From assembly GCA_027487215.1 (NCBI GenBank), contig JAIYDZ010000007.1, forward strand, positions 130,961-186,537: a stretch of DNA of 55,577 nt, written 5' to 3'. The position numbers and the translations under genes were made by a program. Each line of letters opens with the position of its first letter. Position 1 is the first letter of the stretch. Source of the DNA: Pseudomonadota bacterium (GTDB lineage: Bacteria > Babelota > Babeliae > Babelales > CAIQNR01). This document shows positions 43,810-53,434 of the stretch, in pieces. Under the pieces are notes generated by a model, which made no database searches, was not told where the DNA came from, and saw only the letters and a program-made list of their open reading frames with translations.

Positions 43810-43821
43810 AAGAAAGTCATC

Positions 43822-45327
43822 ATGAAAAAATTATCTGTGATTATAATTCTAACTACTTGTATTTTGTCTCTTCAAGCAACACGCATTGGCTCTCCTACAA
43901 CAATAACATTAGGAAATATTTTCTTACCTTCTACCACAACAAGTATCACTTCTAACTCTTTTGGAAATTCAACAAATCTTACCTATTCTATTTTGGAAGC
44001 AGGACGCTATCAGCTAAGAGATAGTATTATTTTCAATCCTTCAACAGCAAAAACTAGCATTTACATTAATAGCAATGACGTCATCCTTGATCTTGGGGGC
44101 CAAACACTTACACTAAAACGTGATAATGCTACTGAAAATATACTCGGTATTGAAATTGCAAGTAACTGCAGCAATGTAACAATTAGAAATGGTCAAATTA
44201 CAGGCTTTTCTGGAGAGTCAATTAAGATAGGATTAGGATGCACAAATATTATTATTGAAAACATACATATTAATAATGCAAAAAACACCGGAATTGTTTT
44301 TGCAGGAACACAAAACAATAAAATCATAAGCTGCAGTCTTAAAAATATACTTATTGCAAATATCTCTGGTCTAGGTAACAGCACTTTAAAAGCATACGGT
44401 ATAAAAATTACTCACGCTGAAGGTATTACAATCGAAGACAGTAAAATAATTGGAATGCGTACTGGAAGCACACAAAATGACAGCTACGGATGCCATATTA
44501 CCAACTCAAAAAATATTGTTTTAAATGATGTACACTCAGGCAGCCACGACGGTGCTGAATGTTGTGCTTTTTACGTAAAAAACAGTTCGATAATACAAAT
44601 GAACAATTGTGAAGCTGCCGGCTGCACAAGTTATACAAATTCTACCACAGGTGCAAGTGGATTTTGCTTTAATTCATCTAATGGATGCATTCTTGATGAA
44701 TGTATTTCAATCGGACACACAGGAAAATACAGTTCTTACGGAACTCGTTTTTCGTCTTGTACCGGTATTATTATGAAAAAATGCAATTCACTCGGCAACC
44801 AACTCTCCTCTGACAACGTAGAAAACTCCCATTGCTGTGGATTTTATTCTGAACAAGGAAGCGGCAACACTTGGCATAATTGTGAAGCATCAAGTAATAG
44901 CGGAGGATCTGCTGACGGTTCATTTGTTGCAGGATTCCTATTAGATAATGGTGAATGTCAATCAACCATAACTCATTGCATAGCCCAAAGTAATGGTGAT
45001 TTAACATTTACAGCACGCTCGTATGGCTTTTGGTTATCTAATGCTACGGCAGACATCAATCATTGCCACATCAAAGATTGCTCTGCTCTTAATAATTGCT
45101 CAGGAACGCAAGGCGGTGCAATTGGATTTTATGATGATAGAGTCGACTCAACGTTAAATCTTTTTGTTGATAACTATGCATATGGCAATCTTGGTTCTAC
45201 TACCACTACCAACTACAACGTTACCATTGCCCCTCCTGGGGTATTTAATTTAACCGATGCAAACAGTGGAAACATTTTAGACCTTGCAAGCAAACCTTTG
45301 TATTACAATATAAGTATTACTAATTAG
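43822..45327 (+). CDS. Secreted right-handed beta-helix protein 2
   Basis: It has 501 residues with a signal peptide (about 1-19, ending LQAT). The lead-in YINSNDVILDLGGQTLTLKR and NVTIRNGQITGFSGESI matches the same region of proteins 1 and 3. Repeats of about 30 residues follow (for example AFYVKNSSIIQMNNCEAAGC, GFYSEQGSGNTWHNCEASSN, YGFWLSNATADINHCH), with many cysteines. A C-terminal cap has GFYDDRVDST and FVDNYAYGNLG, matching GFFDDASATS and CLAFGNETANY in protein 1. The ribosome site (AAGAAAG) is weak. Confidence 0.84.
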   Translation: MKKLSVIIILTTCILSLQATRIGSPTTITLGNIFLPSTTTSITSNSFGNSTNLTYSILEAGRYQLRDSIIFNPSTAKTSIYINSNDVILDLGGQTLTLKRDNATENILGIEIASNCSNVTIRNGQITGFSGESIKIGLGCTNIIIENIHINNAKNTGIVFAGTQNNKIISCSLKNILIANISGLGNSTLKAYGIKITHAEGITIEDSKIIGMRTGSTQNDSYGCHITNSKNIVLNDVHSGSHDGAECCAFYVKNSSIIQMNNCEAAGCTSYTNSTTGASGFCFNSSNGCILDECISIGHTGKYSSYGTRFSSCTGIIMKKCNSLGNQLSSDNVENSHCCGFYSEQGSGNTWHNCEASSNSGGSADGSFVAGFLLDNGECQSTITHCIAQSNGDLTFTARSYGFWLSNATADINHCHIKDCSALNNCSGTQGGAIGFYDDRVDSTLNLFVDNYAYGNLGSTTTTNYNVTIAPPGVFNLTDANSGNILDLASKPLYYNISITN

Positions 45328-45445
45328 TTGTGAAATTATACCCCTTATTGTCTTTGTTTCTAAAGTACAAGGTTTCTTTACAAAGATACTCTGCACGTGG
45401 TACCAACAAAGAGTCTTACAGACTTGAAATAACTAAGGAATTACA

Positions 45446-46651
45446 ATGAAGCGTGAAAGTATATTTTTGCTCTGTACATGCTTGAGTTTTACTCCATTGA
45501 TGTCTCTCAATGTGGCACAAAAAGCACGTGGTACAACTGAAGCAGTACGTGCCGCAAGTACCACTACCGGCACCACAACTACAACTACAAACTCTACAGG
45601 GCCTAGAGGGACTGGTACAATCGATACTAAAATTAGCGGCAGCCACGTAGCATCAACTACTTATGCTGCTTCAACAGCGGGTAAAAGTATTAAACTCACT
45701 GAAGCTGTTGCATTTAGTGGAACAAGCGGTTCTGCAATTAACGTCACAGAAAGTAACGTTACCATTGATTTAGATGGAAGAACTATTAGTTATGGTGGGG
45801 CTAGTTCAGGCATTCATGGAATTACTGTTGCTCCTGGAGTTAAAAATACCACTATTAAAAATGGTACAATTTCTGGTTTTACCGGATCAGGTATTTATGC
45901 AGTGGGCACCTCTGGAAGTAAAATACAAAATCTTACTATTAAAAATATTCTCATTACTAACTGCTCTAATGGTATGACACTTGATTATATTGTATACGCG
46001 GATATTAGGGATTGTATCAACTATGCAAACACTACCTCATCAGGAGCGATTCATGGTATTAAATTAGCAAATAGTTTATGTGCCACAGTTACCAGCTGCA
46101 CCGCTAATTACAACACTACCTTAAGTGGAAGTGCGTACGGATTTTATTTTAGTGCCAATCAAAACTGTTTTTTGACCGATTGTGAAGGATCACTCAATAG
46201 CGGCACAGCAGAAACCTCAGGTTTTTATATTACAGGTTGTTCAGCTCATAACCGAATTCATAATTGCCGATCATATGCAAACATCTGCTCAGCTGCATCA
46301 TGTAATGGGTTTCTGATTGAGTCCTGCTCTAAACTGTTTATTGAAGAAAGTAGCTCAACCTATAATCAACCTGGATCTGGTAACTATTCCTATGGCTTTA
46401 AACTTGCCTCTTCAAGTCAAATAATAGTAGAAGGTAACACTGCCGATCGAAATACTTATGGATTTTATGATAATGAAAATGGTGGAAGTTTTACTAATAT
46501 ATTTACCAGCAATACAGCACGCCAAAACAGTACCAGTGATTACTTGCGACCAAACGGAGTCGCACTTAATTCTCTCCAAATTAGTGCCAAGTTTTTACGA
46601 CAAGGACACGCTATTTCTCCCCTTGATAACATCAGTATACGCACGCCCTAG
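45446..46651 (+). CDS. Secreted right-handed beta-helix protein 3
   Basis: It has 401 residues with AAGGA before the ATG. The signal peptide ends near MSLN. Unlike its paralogues, it then has a Thr/Ser/Gly-rich low-complexity stretch (about 36-62, with TTTGTTTTTTNSTGPRGTGT). The lead-in VTESNVTIDLDGRTISYGG and NTTIKNGTISGFTGSGI is followed by repeats such as SAYGFYFSANQNCFLTDCEG and YSYGFKLASSSQIIVEG, and the cap YGFYDNENGGS. It is the shortest of the three, with fewer repeats. It ends about 30 bases before the promoter of the barrel gene. Confidence 0.84.
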   Translation: MKRESIFLLCTCLSFTPLMSLNVAQKARGTTEAVRAASTTTGTTTTTTNSTGPRGTGTIDTKISGSHVASTTYAASTAGKSIKLTEAVAFSGTSGSAINVTESNVTIDLDGRTISYGGASSGIHGITVAPGVKNTTIKNGTISGFTGSGIYAVGTSGSKIQNLTIKNILITNCSNGMTLDYIVYADIRDCINYANTTSSGAIHGIKLANSLCATVTSCTANYNTTLSGSAYGFYFSANQNCFLTDCEGSLNSGTAETSGFYITGCSAHNRIHNCRSYANICSAASCNGFLIESCSKLFIEESSSTYNQPGSGNYSYGFKLASSSQIIVEGNTADRNTYGFYDNENGGSFTNIFTSNTARQNSTSDYLRPNGVALNSLQISAKFLRQGHAISPLDNISIRTP

Positions 46652-46682
46652 TTATCATTTTAAACACCATACATCCTAGTTC

Positions 46683-46711
46683 TTGAGCAGACTCTATGCT
46701 TATGTTACTAT
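46683..46711 (+). promoter_or_regulatory. Promoter for the outer-membrane barrel gene
   Basis: TTGAGC (46683-46688), a 17-base spacer and TACTAT (46706-46711) are placed about 26 bases before the ATG at 46737. A TAGGAG ribosome site lies in between. Confidence 0.5.
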
Positions 46712-46736
46712 GCGATCATTAAAAAGTAGGAGTGCG

Positions 46737-49052
46737 ATGAAGCGTTTATTGTATACAATTTTCACAATTGTACTGCTTTGTGCCCAGCAGTTGCCCGTGC
46801 GTTGCATTGAAAATTATTCTTTTATTAATGAAAATCAACTGAAAGAAGGCGAACAAAAAGCACACGCATTTGCACAACAACTTGCCACTCTTTCAAACAA
46901 TTCTCAAGAATTTTGCGAGCAAAACGTCACACAACAGCTCCAGGCTATGCGCCATCAGCAAAATCTTTTTAAAAAAGAAACCTCCTATTTAAAAGAAAAA
47001 CAGCAGACGACACAGCTCGCACAAAATACTCCTTTTTTTTCATTCTCAACAGCCTTTACCAGTGAGTTATGGTATGGTGCAAATTTAGAACTTTTAAATG
47101 ATCATAATCCCTATGACAACTATTCTTTTGCACAAACAATCTTTGATATTGAATGGAAAACTCGACGCTCACAATGGCACGAAATCTTACAACCCGTAGA
47201 ATTAAAATGCACTGCACGATTTAAAGGCATTATGGGTAATGTTGGAGCGTATACCCAATCATCAGAAAATTTTATTAAAATCGGAAAAGCGCTTACCGAA
47301 ACCGATCACTCCCATTCGATCAACAGGCTTCTTTTATGGGCACGAGAACTGTATCTTAAGTATTATTACAATGACCTGGTTCCTTCTTCGTTTTTCCAGG
47401 TGGGGATTTTTCCTTTTCATATTGGACACGGATTTTCACTCGGAGATGCTCACTATATAGGATGCACACTTCCTGGACAAATGAGTCAAAACGTCGTTGA
47501 TCAGTTCAGACCTGGAGCACTCTTTTCTGCAGGGCTTTTTGATAATATCGTTACTTTGCAAGCATACGCTGCACTCATAACTACTAAGAGCGAATCTTTA
47601 AGTGCTACTGCCTCATTAGAAAATGCAGAAAGTCTTGAGTCCGGACACAAAGCATATAGAGGACCTTTTAAAAAGAATCTGGTAATGGCAGCTCAAAGCA
47701 TTTACGATATTGCACGTGATCCATCAGGACAAAAAGTTTTTAACGTTACTCCCTATTGCATCTTTCAAAATGATAACAATACCGCTCTAGAATTTCCTAA
47801 CGACTCATCACACCGTCTTTTTACCCCTGGTATTAGTATTAACTACCAAGCACCCCACCTTTCGTGCAGCTTTGAAGTAGCACACAATTTTGGCAGCCAA
47901 TCTGTTAAAAAGTGGGACCGTAACCAACGCGTTAACATGGGCGGAAAAGAAGTAAACGATCATCTCTTTTATATCCCTGCTGATACAGCAGATGTCGATT
48001 TTGACCAAGCTACTTTTGTAGGTAGTGGCGCTACTGATCCTGATGATTTTGAACTTTCTACTATAGAAATCCTCCCTCAAAGTATCAGTAGAAATTATGC
48101 AAACGGGGAAATTTTTGTCATTGCCCAAGGCACCACTCCAGAAACGTACAATTATTTTAAAAACTCCAATACACGATTCAGAAGTGGATATAAAAATAAA
48201 TATGATGGATGGATGGTCTATGGAGACATTCTTTACAACATCACTCCTTCATGGAGAGTGGGTACAGCAGTAGGATGCGCTTCAGGAGACAATGCCCCTA
48301 ACGATCTTGAAGAAAAAATACTTCTCAGTCGTCTTTATGAGGCAGGTGTAACAGTCCCTGTTTATAAAGATATTGATAAGACCTATAAAGGATTTATCGG
48401 TGTGCAGGAACTTTTTGAAGGCAAAGCAATTCATTCACATTTCATGCTTGAAGCACAAAAGCTTATCCACTTTATTTTCCCTTCAACCTTTGTCACACGA
48501 CCAACCTTTTCAAATCTTATTTTTTGGGGACTAGGAAGCTCTTACCATAAAAACAATAATGGTAAAAATATCAATGCACAGTGTAATATTATCGCATTTC
48601 TCAATCATCGTGCCGTAGAAAAAAACTATAGTTTGCCCCTGAGCGATTATTGGGCGTATACCCACGAAACATTTACCAACGCAAAACAAGCCGATGCTGC
48701 AAAAAAATTAGGTCTTTATTTAGGAACTGAATATAATGCTCGTCTTGATTTACAAATTTCTCGCGATGTTTCGCTTTTTGGATCATGCGCTCTGTTTATT
48801 CCCGGAAAACACTACACTGATGCTCAAGGAAAATATGCTTCTCTTGCGACACAAATTGAACTTGCAGGCACAGATTTTAGTGGAATTGAGGACGAACCAA
48901 GTAAATATGATTTCACACTCGGCAAAGATACTGCATTTTTACTGAGTGCAGGAATTTCTGCTGAATTTGATTCTATTAAATGGTCATCCCGCACAACTCG
49001 TTCAAAACGTCCTTTTGCATTTTTGAGCACTCCCTTTACTAAAAAACAGTAA
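46737..49052 (+). CDS. Probable outer-membrane beta-barrel protein
   Basis: The start is set at MKRLLYTIF, with TAGGAG six bases upstream; the longer frame adds 18 codons. It has about 771 residues. A signal peptide ends near VRCI. A helical, Gln-rich N-terminal segment (about 30-90, coiled-coil-like) is followed by a long region of alternating aromatic/polar strands and Gly-Asn-Asp turns. Examples are LWYGANLELLNDHNPYDN, FFQVGIFPFHIGHGFSLGD, GWMVYGDILYNITPSWRVG and LGLYLGTEYNARLDLQISR. This is the pattern of a porin or alginate-export-like barrel. It lacks the usual terminal Phe (it ends KKQ). It directly follows three beta-helix genes and may serve their export or display; that link is inference from position. 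Confidence 0.6.
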   Translation: MKRLLYTIFTIVLLCAQQLPVRCIENYSFINENQLKEGEQKAHAFAQQLATLSNNSQEFCEQNVTQQLQAMRHQQNLFKKETSYLKEKQQTTQLAQNTPFFSFSTAFTSELWYGANLELLNDHNPYDNYSFAQTIFDIEWKTRRSQWHEILQPVELKCTARFKGIMGNVGAYTQSSENFIKIGKALTETDHSHSINRLLLWARELYLKYYYNDLVPSSFFQVGIFPFHIGHGFSLGDAHYIGCTLPGQMSQNVVDQFRPGALFSAGLFDNIVTLQAYAALITTKSESLSATASLENAESLESGHKAYRGPFKKNLVMAAQSIYDIARDPSGQKVFNVTPYCIFQNDNNTALEFPNDSSHRLFTPGISINYQAPHLSCSFEVAHNFGSQSVKKWDRNQRVNMGGKEVNDHLFYIPADTADVDFDQATFVGSGATDPDDFELSTIEILPQSISRNYANGEIFVIAQGTTPETYNYFKNSNTRFRSGYKNKYDGWMVYGDILYNITPSWRVGTAVGCASGDNAPNDLEEKILLSRLYEAGVTVPVYKDIDKTYKGFIGVQELFEGKAIHSHFMLEAQKLIHFIFPSTFVTRPTFSNLIFWGLGSSYHKNNNGKNINAQCNIIAFLNHRAVEKNYSLPLSDYWAYTHETFTNAKQADAAKKLGLYLGTEYNARLDLQISRDVSLFGSCALFIPGKHYTDAQGKYASLATQIELAGTDFSGIEDEPSKYDFTLGKDTAFLLSAGISAEFDSIKWSSRTTRSKRPFAFLSTPFTKKQ

Positions 49053-49080
49053 AGGGAATATCCCTTCCAAGGGAAACGGT

Positions 49081-49108
49081 TTGCCAAACTGACCACAGAC
49101 AGTATACT
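49081..49108 (+). promoter_or_regulatory. Candidate dnaE promoter
   Basis: TTGCCA (49081-49086), a 16-base spacer and TATACT (49103-49108) lie about 36 bases before the dnaE ATG. A small GGGA/TCCC hairpin lies just upstream, after the barrel gene. Confidence 0.5.
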
Positions 49109-49143
49109 TTCTACATCACCAACATACGTTATGAGAAAGTTTT

Positions 49144-52100
49144 ATGAGTCAGCATTTTGTCCACTTGCATGTTCACACCGACTTTTCCCTGCTTGACGGG
49201 GCTATTAAAGTTGACACTCTTGTTGACTTTGCAAAACAACATGATTTTAAAGCAATGGCAATTTCTGACCATGGCAATATTTTTGGCGCCGTAAAATTTT
49301 TTCAAAAATGTAAGTCTTCTGGAATCAAGCCCATTATTGGGATAGAAGCGTACATCACAGAAGATACTGGTATTAAAAGTGTTGAAAACAAATACTACCA
49401 CACCGTACTTCTGGTACAAAATGCAGTCGGTTACAAAAATCTTTGTAAACTTATCTCTTTTTCTTTTCATGAAGGGTTTTATTTTAAACCTCGCATTGAT
49501 TACACAATGCTTAAAAAGCATTCAGAAGGCCTTATTGCGACAAGCGGATGTCTAGGCGGACATATCCCGCAACTCTTTAAAGCGGGTAACATTCAAAAAG
49601 TTCATGAGGTTGTCGATTGGCACCTTGAAGTTTTTGGTAAAGACCGTTTTTATCTTGAAGTACAACCTGAAGATCAGACAGAACAAAAAGTTATCAATGA
49701 AAAAATTTATGCCCTTGCCCAAGAACGGGGTCTTAATCTTATTGCAACTGCCGATTGCCATTATCCAAGCAAAGAGGATCATGAAGCACACGAAGTGATG
49801 CTTTCAATTCAAACACACGGCAAATTAACTGATCCAACTCGCTATACCTTTGGGGATTGTCGCGTACATTTACGCACCACAGAGGAAATGTTGGAGATTT
49901 TTAAAGACCATCCAGAAGCCGTTTGGAATACAGGTAAAGTTGCAGATATGTGTAACTTTGAGTTTGAAACAAACAAACTCCATTTTCCTACCTTCCAAAT
50001 CCCTGTAGGGTTTACTGAAGAAACTTATTTTAGACATTCATGCCAAGAAGGTCTTGAAAACCTTATCCAAAAAGGATTCATTCTTGAAGAGCAAAGACCG
50101 GCCTATCAGGATCGGCTTACCCTTGAAATGGATCTTATTACCAAAATGGGATACATCGGTTATTTCTTGGTAGTAGGTGATTTTATTCAATGGGCAAAAC
50201 GAAATGGTATTCCTGTAGGACCTGGTCGTGGTTCTGCAGCTGGTGCACTGGTTGCATGGGTACTTCAAATTACCAACATCGATCCTCTTAAATATAATCT
50301 ACTTTTTGAACGGTTTTTGAACCCTGAACGTGTGTCCATGCCTGATATCGATATTGACTTTTGTATTGAAGGCCGTGAAAAAGTTATTGATTATGTGCGC
50401 GAAAAATATGGTCATGACAAAGTCTGTCAGATTATTACCTTCGGTACCATGATGGCCAAAGGAGTACTAAAAGACGTTGCACGTGTACTGAGCATACCTT
50501 TTGAAGATGCCAACGCACTGACCAGCCTTATTCCCACACAATTAAACATTACGCTTAAAGAAGCAAAAGAACAGGAACCGCAACTGCAACAAATGATTGA
50601 TAACAATCCACAAGTTGCACGATTATTTGAAATTGCGCAGCGCCTTGAAGGGCTCACACGCCATGCTTCAAAACATGCGGCAGGTATTGTGATTTCACCA
50701 GAACCGATTGATGAAGTCCTTCCTGTTTATATTCCACCAAAAACAAATGATTTGGTAACACAGTACACCATGACAGATCTTGAAACTGTCGGCTTTTTAA
50801 AAATGGACTTTTTGGGTCTTAAAAACTTGACCCTTATTGATCGCACTGTGAAAATGATCAAAAAAAATCATGAGGTGCTTGTTGATATTGATAAGCTTCC
50901 TCTTGATGATCCTAAAACATTTGCATTACTTTGTGCTGGTAACACTTCCGGAGTATTCCAGTTGGAATCTGGTGGACTAAAAGAAGTACTTAGAAAACTA
51001 CAGCCAGATAAATTTGAAGATATTATTGCGGTAAACGCACTCTATCGACCAGGACCACTTGGTTCAGGAATGGTCGACGACTTTATTGAACGACGACATG
51101 GACGACAAAAAGTTACTTATTTATTTGCTGACCTGGCACCTATTTTAGAAGAAACCTACGGAGTTATTGTTTACCAAGAACAGGTTATGAAAATTGCTTC
51201 AACAATTGGTGGGTATTCACTGGGTGAAGCTGATATCTTACGCCGTGCAATGGGTAAGAAAAAAGCTGAAGTAATGGCTGAACAAAGTAAAATATTTGTT
51301 GATAAATCGATCGCACGTAATTTTGACGGCAAAAAAGCACAAGAACTTTTTGACCTGATGGCGTACTTTGCTGGATACGGTTTTAACAAGTCTCACTCTG
51401 CTGCCTATGCAATGATTGCCTACCAAACAGCTTACTTGAAAGCAAACTATCCTGCAGAATTTATGGCTGGACTGATTTCTCTTGAAGCATCTAATGCAGA
51501 AAAAATGAGCTTCTATCTTGAAGAAGCAAAGAGTATGGGCATAGAGATAGTCCCACCCACTATTAATGCCTCTGAAATCGATTTTAGTGTCGATAAAGGT
51601 AAAATCATTTTTGGCTTGCAAGGTATTAAGAACGTAGGACTTACTGCACTTCAAAATATTTTAGCGGAACGAGAAAAAAAACCTTTCATTGATATGCTTG
51701 ATCTGTGTACGCGGGTTGACTTACGGACTGTAAACAAGCGAGTGCTGGAACATTTAACATGGGCAGGCGCCTTTGACAAACTACCAGGGCATCGAGCACA
51801 GCAAACAGCAGAATTGTCTTCTATAATTGAGCAAGCAACTGAACGCAAACATGCGCAACTAACAGGTCAGATGGGGCTTTTTGGGTCGATTAAATCATCA
51901 TCTGAACAGCCTGACGCCTATGTATTTCAGCCACTTGCGCCATGGTCTGATAAAGAAAAATTAGAAAAAGAGTTTGAAGTTGCAGGATTCTATTTAAGTG
52001 CCCATCCACTTGATGCTTATAAAAAGCAACTCAAACGAATTAGTACAACACCTTTTATCCAAGCATTTGAAAATGCAAAAAACCTTAACAGCATTAAAGA

Positions 52101-52587
52101 TTACATTGTAACTACTTCAGGATTCTTACGAGGTAAACGCACGATCGCTACAAAAAAAGGTGATAAAATGGCGTTTGTGCAGTTGGAAGACTATTCATCT
52201 GAAGCTGAAGTTGTACTATTTCCCTCTGTCTACAAAAAATCAGAATCATGGCTTTCGCAGTACACCGTATTTATCATAAAAGGATCAGTTGAAAGCGGAA
52301 ACAACACAAAATGCAAAATTCTTGCGACTGAGTTTGTACCACTCGAACTGTTTTTTAAAGAATGGAAACTTATTACAGCCGTAACACTCCATCTTTCAAA
52401 TGAACATAAAGCTGTACAAGCTAAAGAAGCATGTACGTTACTTCCTAAAGGAAAAATCCCGCTTTACATTCAATTTAATGAAAACGGAAAAATCTTAAAA
52501 CTTAAAACTCCTAAATCTGTTGCTCTTGATACCGCGCTTATTGAGCAGCTTGAAGCAACAAAAATTGAAGTAAGTTTTCACTTATAA
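49144..52587 (+). CDS. dnaE: DNA polymerase III alpha subunit
   Basis: This is the replicative polymerase subunit. It has 1147 residues, close to the 1160 of E. coli DnaE. The PHP domain opens the protein (HLHVHTDFSLLDG at 7-19, with the MAISDHGNIFGAV block). The palm carries GPGRGSAAGALVAW near 359 and the catalytic aspartates in MPDIDIDFC near 399. The fingers region (YGHDKVCQIITFGTM, then HASKHAAGIVIS and YRPGPLGSGM) and GYGFNKSHSAAYAMI follow. A helix-hairpin-helix and OB-fold C-terminal region is at about 900-1080 (SGFLRGKRTIATKKGDKMAF). The ribosome site is weak. The gene is alone between the barrel gene and an opposing TPR-like gene. Confidence 0.97.
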   Translation: MSQHFVHLHVHTDFSLLDGAIKVDTLVDFAKQHDFKAMAISDHGNIFGAVKFFQKCKSSGIKPIIGIEAYITEDTGIKSVENKYYHTVLLVQNAVGYKNLCKLISFSFHEGFYFKPRIDYTMLKKHSEGLIATSGCLGGHIPQLFKAGNIQKVHEVVDWHLEVFGKDRFYLEVQPEDQTEQKVINEKIYALAQERGLNLIATADCHYPSKEDHEAHEVMLSIQTHGKLTDPTRYTFGDCRVHLRTTEEMLEIFKDHPEAVWNTGKVADMCNFEFETNKLHFPTFQIPVGFTEETYFRHSCQEGLENLIQKGFILEEQRPAYQDRLTLEMDLITKMGYIGYFLVVGDFIQWAKRNGIPVGPGRGSAAGALVAWVLQITNIDPLKYNLLFERFLNPERVSMPDIDIDFCIEGREKVIDYVREKYGHDKVCQIITFGTMMAKGVLKDVARVLSIPFEDANALTSLIPTQLNITLKEAKEQEPQLQQMIDNNPQVARLFEIAQRLEGLTRHASKHAAGIVISPEPIDEVLPVYIPPKTNDLVTQYTMTDLETVGFLKMDFLGLKNLTLIDRTVKMIKKNHEVLVDIDKLPLDDPKTFALLCAGNTSGVFQLESGGLKEVLRKLQPDKFEDIIAVNALYRPGPLGSGMVDDFIERRHGRQKVTYLFADLAPILEETYGVIVYQEQVMKIASTIGGYSLGEADILRRAMGKKKAEVMAEQSKIFVDKSIARNFDGKKAQELFDLMAYFAGYGFNKSHSAAYAMIAYQTAYLKANYPAEFMAGLISLEASNAEKMSFYLEEAKSMGIEIVPPTINASEIDFSVDKGKIIFGLQGIKNVGLTALQNILAEREKKPFIDMLDLCTRVDLRTVNKRVLEHLTWAGAFDKLPGHRAQQTAELSSIIEQATERKHAQLTGQMGLFGSIKSSSEQPDAYVFQPLAPWSDKEKLEKEFEVAGFYLSAHPLDAYKKQLKRISTTPFIQAFENAKNLNSIKDYIVTTSGFLRGKRTIATKKGDKMAFVQLEDYSSEAEVVLFPSVYKKSESWLSQYTVFIIKGSVESGNNTKCKILATEFVPLELFFKEWKLITAVTLHLSNEHKAVQAKEACTLLPKGKIPLYIQFNENGKILKLKTPKSVALDTALIEQLEATKIEVSFHL

Positions 52588-52594
52588 AAATAAA

Positions 52595-53254
52595 TTATTT
52601 TTGACTTTCACAATACCCAAAAGCATCTTTATACCAGATAGCGTTGAGTTCTTTAACTGCCTCAAGAAACGTACGCAATTGAGCGTCAGCAGACATTCTC
52701 AAGTAACCATCAAGCACTTTATGAAGCGCATCTTTAATAAGATGTTGTTCTGAAAAATGATGTTTAAGAGCGCTTAAAACCCACAATGCATAAAATTCAA
52801 TTTGTTCTCTATTTTTGTAACTTGATTCGATTGACTGAAATATTTTGAGAGATTTTTCAACATCACCTGTTTTAAGTAAAGCTTCACTTAAACGTTTAAC
52901 AAATTGTTGTTTTTTCTTATCCAAACCAAGCTGATCACACAGTCCTATCGCCTGCTGGCAGTGGTCAAGACTTCCTGGATATTGAATAGTTAAAAGTTCA
53001 TAAATTAACAATGATTCTGAGTAGTTACCCGCAATTTTATAAAGCTGGGCAGACTGACGATAAAGCTCTTCTGACATAGTGCCATCAAAAGCACTCCAAA
53101 TATCTGCTTCAAGTTTTTTAAGAAATGGTTGATCGTTCATAGAATGAACTAGTAAACGGAACAGACTGAAAGCGCGCTCTCTATCACCACGCTCCACACA
53201 CTCTGCGAGCTTAAACCAGGCAATACTACATTTTTCTGATGATAGCTGCTTCAT
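52595..53254 (-). CDS. TPR-like helical repeat protein
   Basis: It has 219 residues, with no signal peptide, so it is probably cytoplasmic. The sequence is a run of amphipathic helix pairs with TPR-like spacing: AWFKLAECVERGDRERAFSLF, SAQLYKIAGNYSESLLIYELL, LSEALLKTGDVEKSLKIFQSI. No enzymatic domain is visible. AAAGGT precedes the ATG. It is convergent with dnaE, seven bases away. The likely role is protein-protein interaction; the partner is unknown. Confidence 0.65.
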   Translation of the reverse strand: MKQLSSEKCSIAWFKLAECVERGDRERAFSLFRLLVHSMNDQPFLKKLEADIWSAFDGTMSEELYRQSAQLYKIAGNYSESLLIYELLTIQYPGSLDHCQQAIGLCDQLGLDKKKQQFVKRLSEALLKTGDVEKSLKIFQSIESSYKNREQIEFYALWVLSALKHHFSEQHLIKDALHKVLDGYLRMSADAQLRTFLEAVKELNAIWYKDAFGYCESQK

Positions 53255-53372
53255 TTCTAATCAGACCTTTCATTACAAGCTTATTCTCCAAAAATCTTTT
53301 TCTTACCATAGTATATTAAAAAAAAGAATAAAAGGGTTAAAAAAAATAAGCCTAGCACACGCTTTGTTATTA

Positions 53373-53400
53373 TTGACAAACTTCATAATAATAGTACCAT
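53373..53400 (+). promoter_or_regulatory. Promoter for tRNA-Phe
   Basis: A consensus -35 TTGACA (53373-53378), a 16-base spacer and TACCAT (53395-53400) lie about 35 bases before the tRNA. Confidence 0.55.
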
Positions 53401-53434
53401 TACTCTACATTCTTATCTGAATGTAATTTGTAAT

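Noticed and set aside
49129-51848. Several minus-strand frames of 65-138 codons inside dnaE
   Set aside because: Antisense to a single continuous conserved gene; composition follows the complement of dnaE codons.
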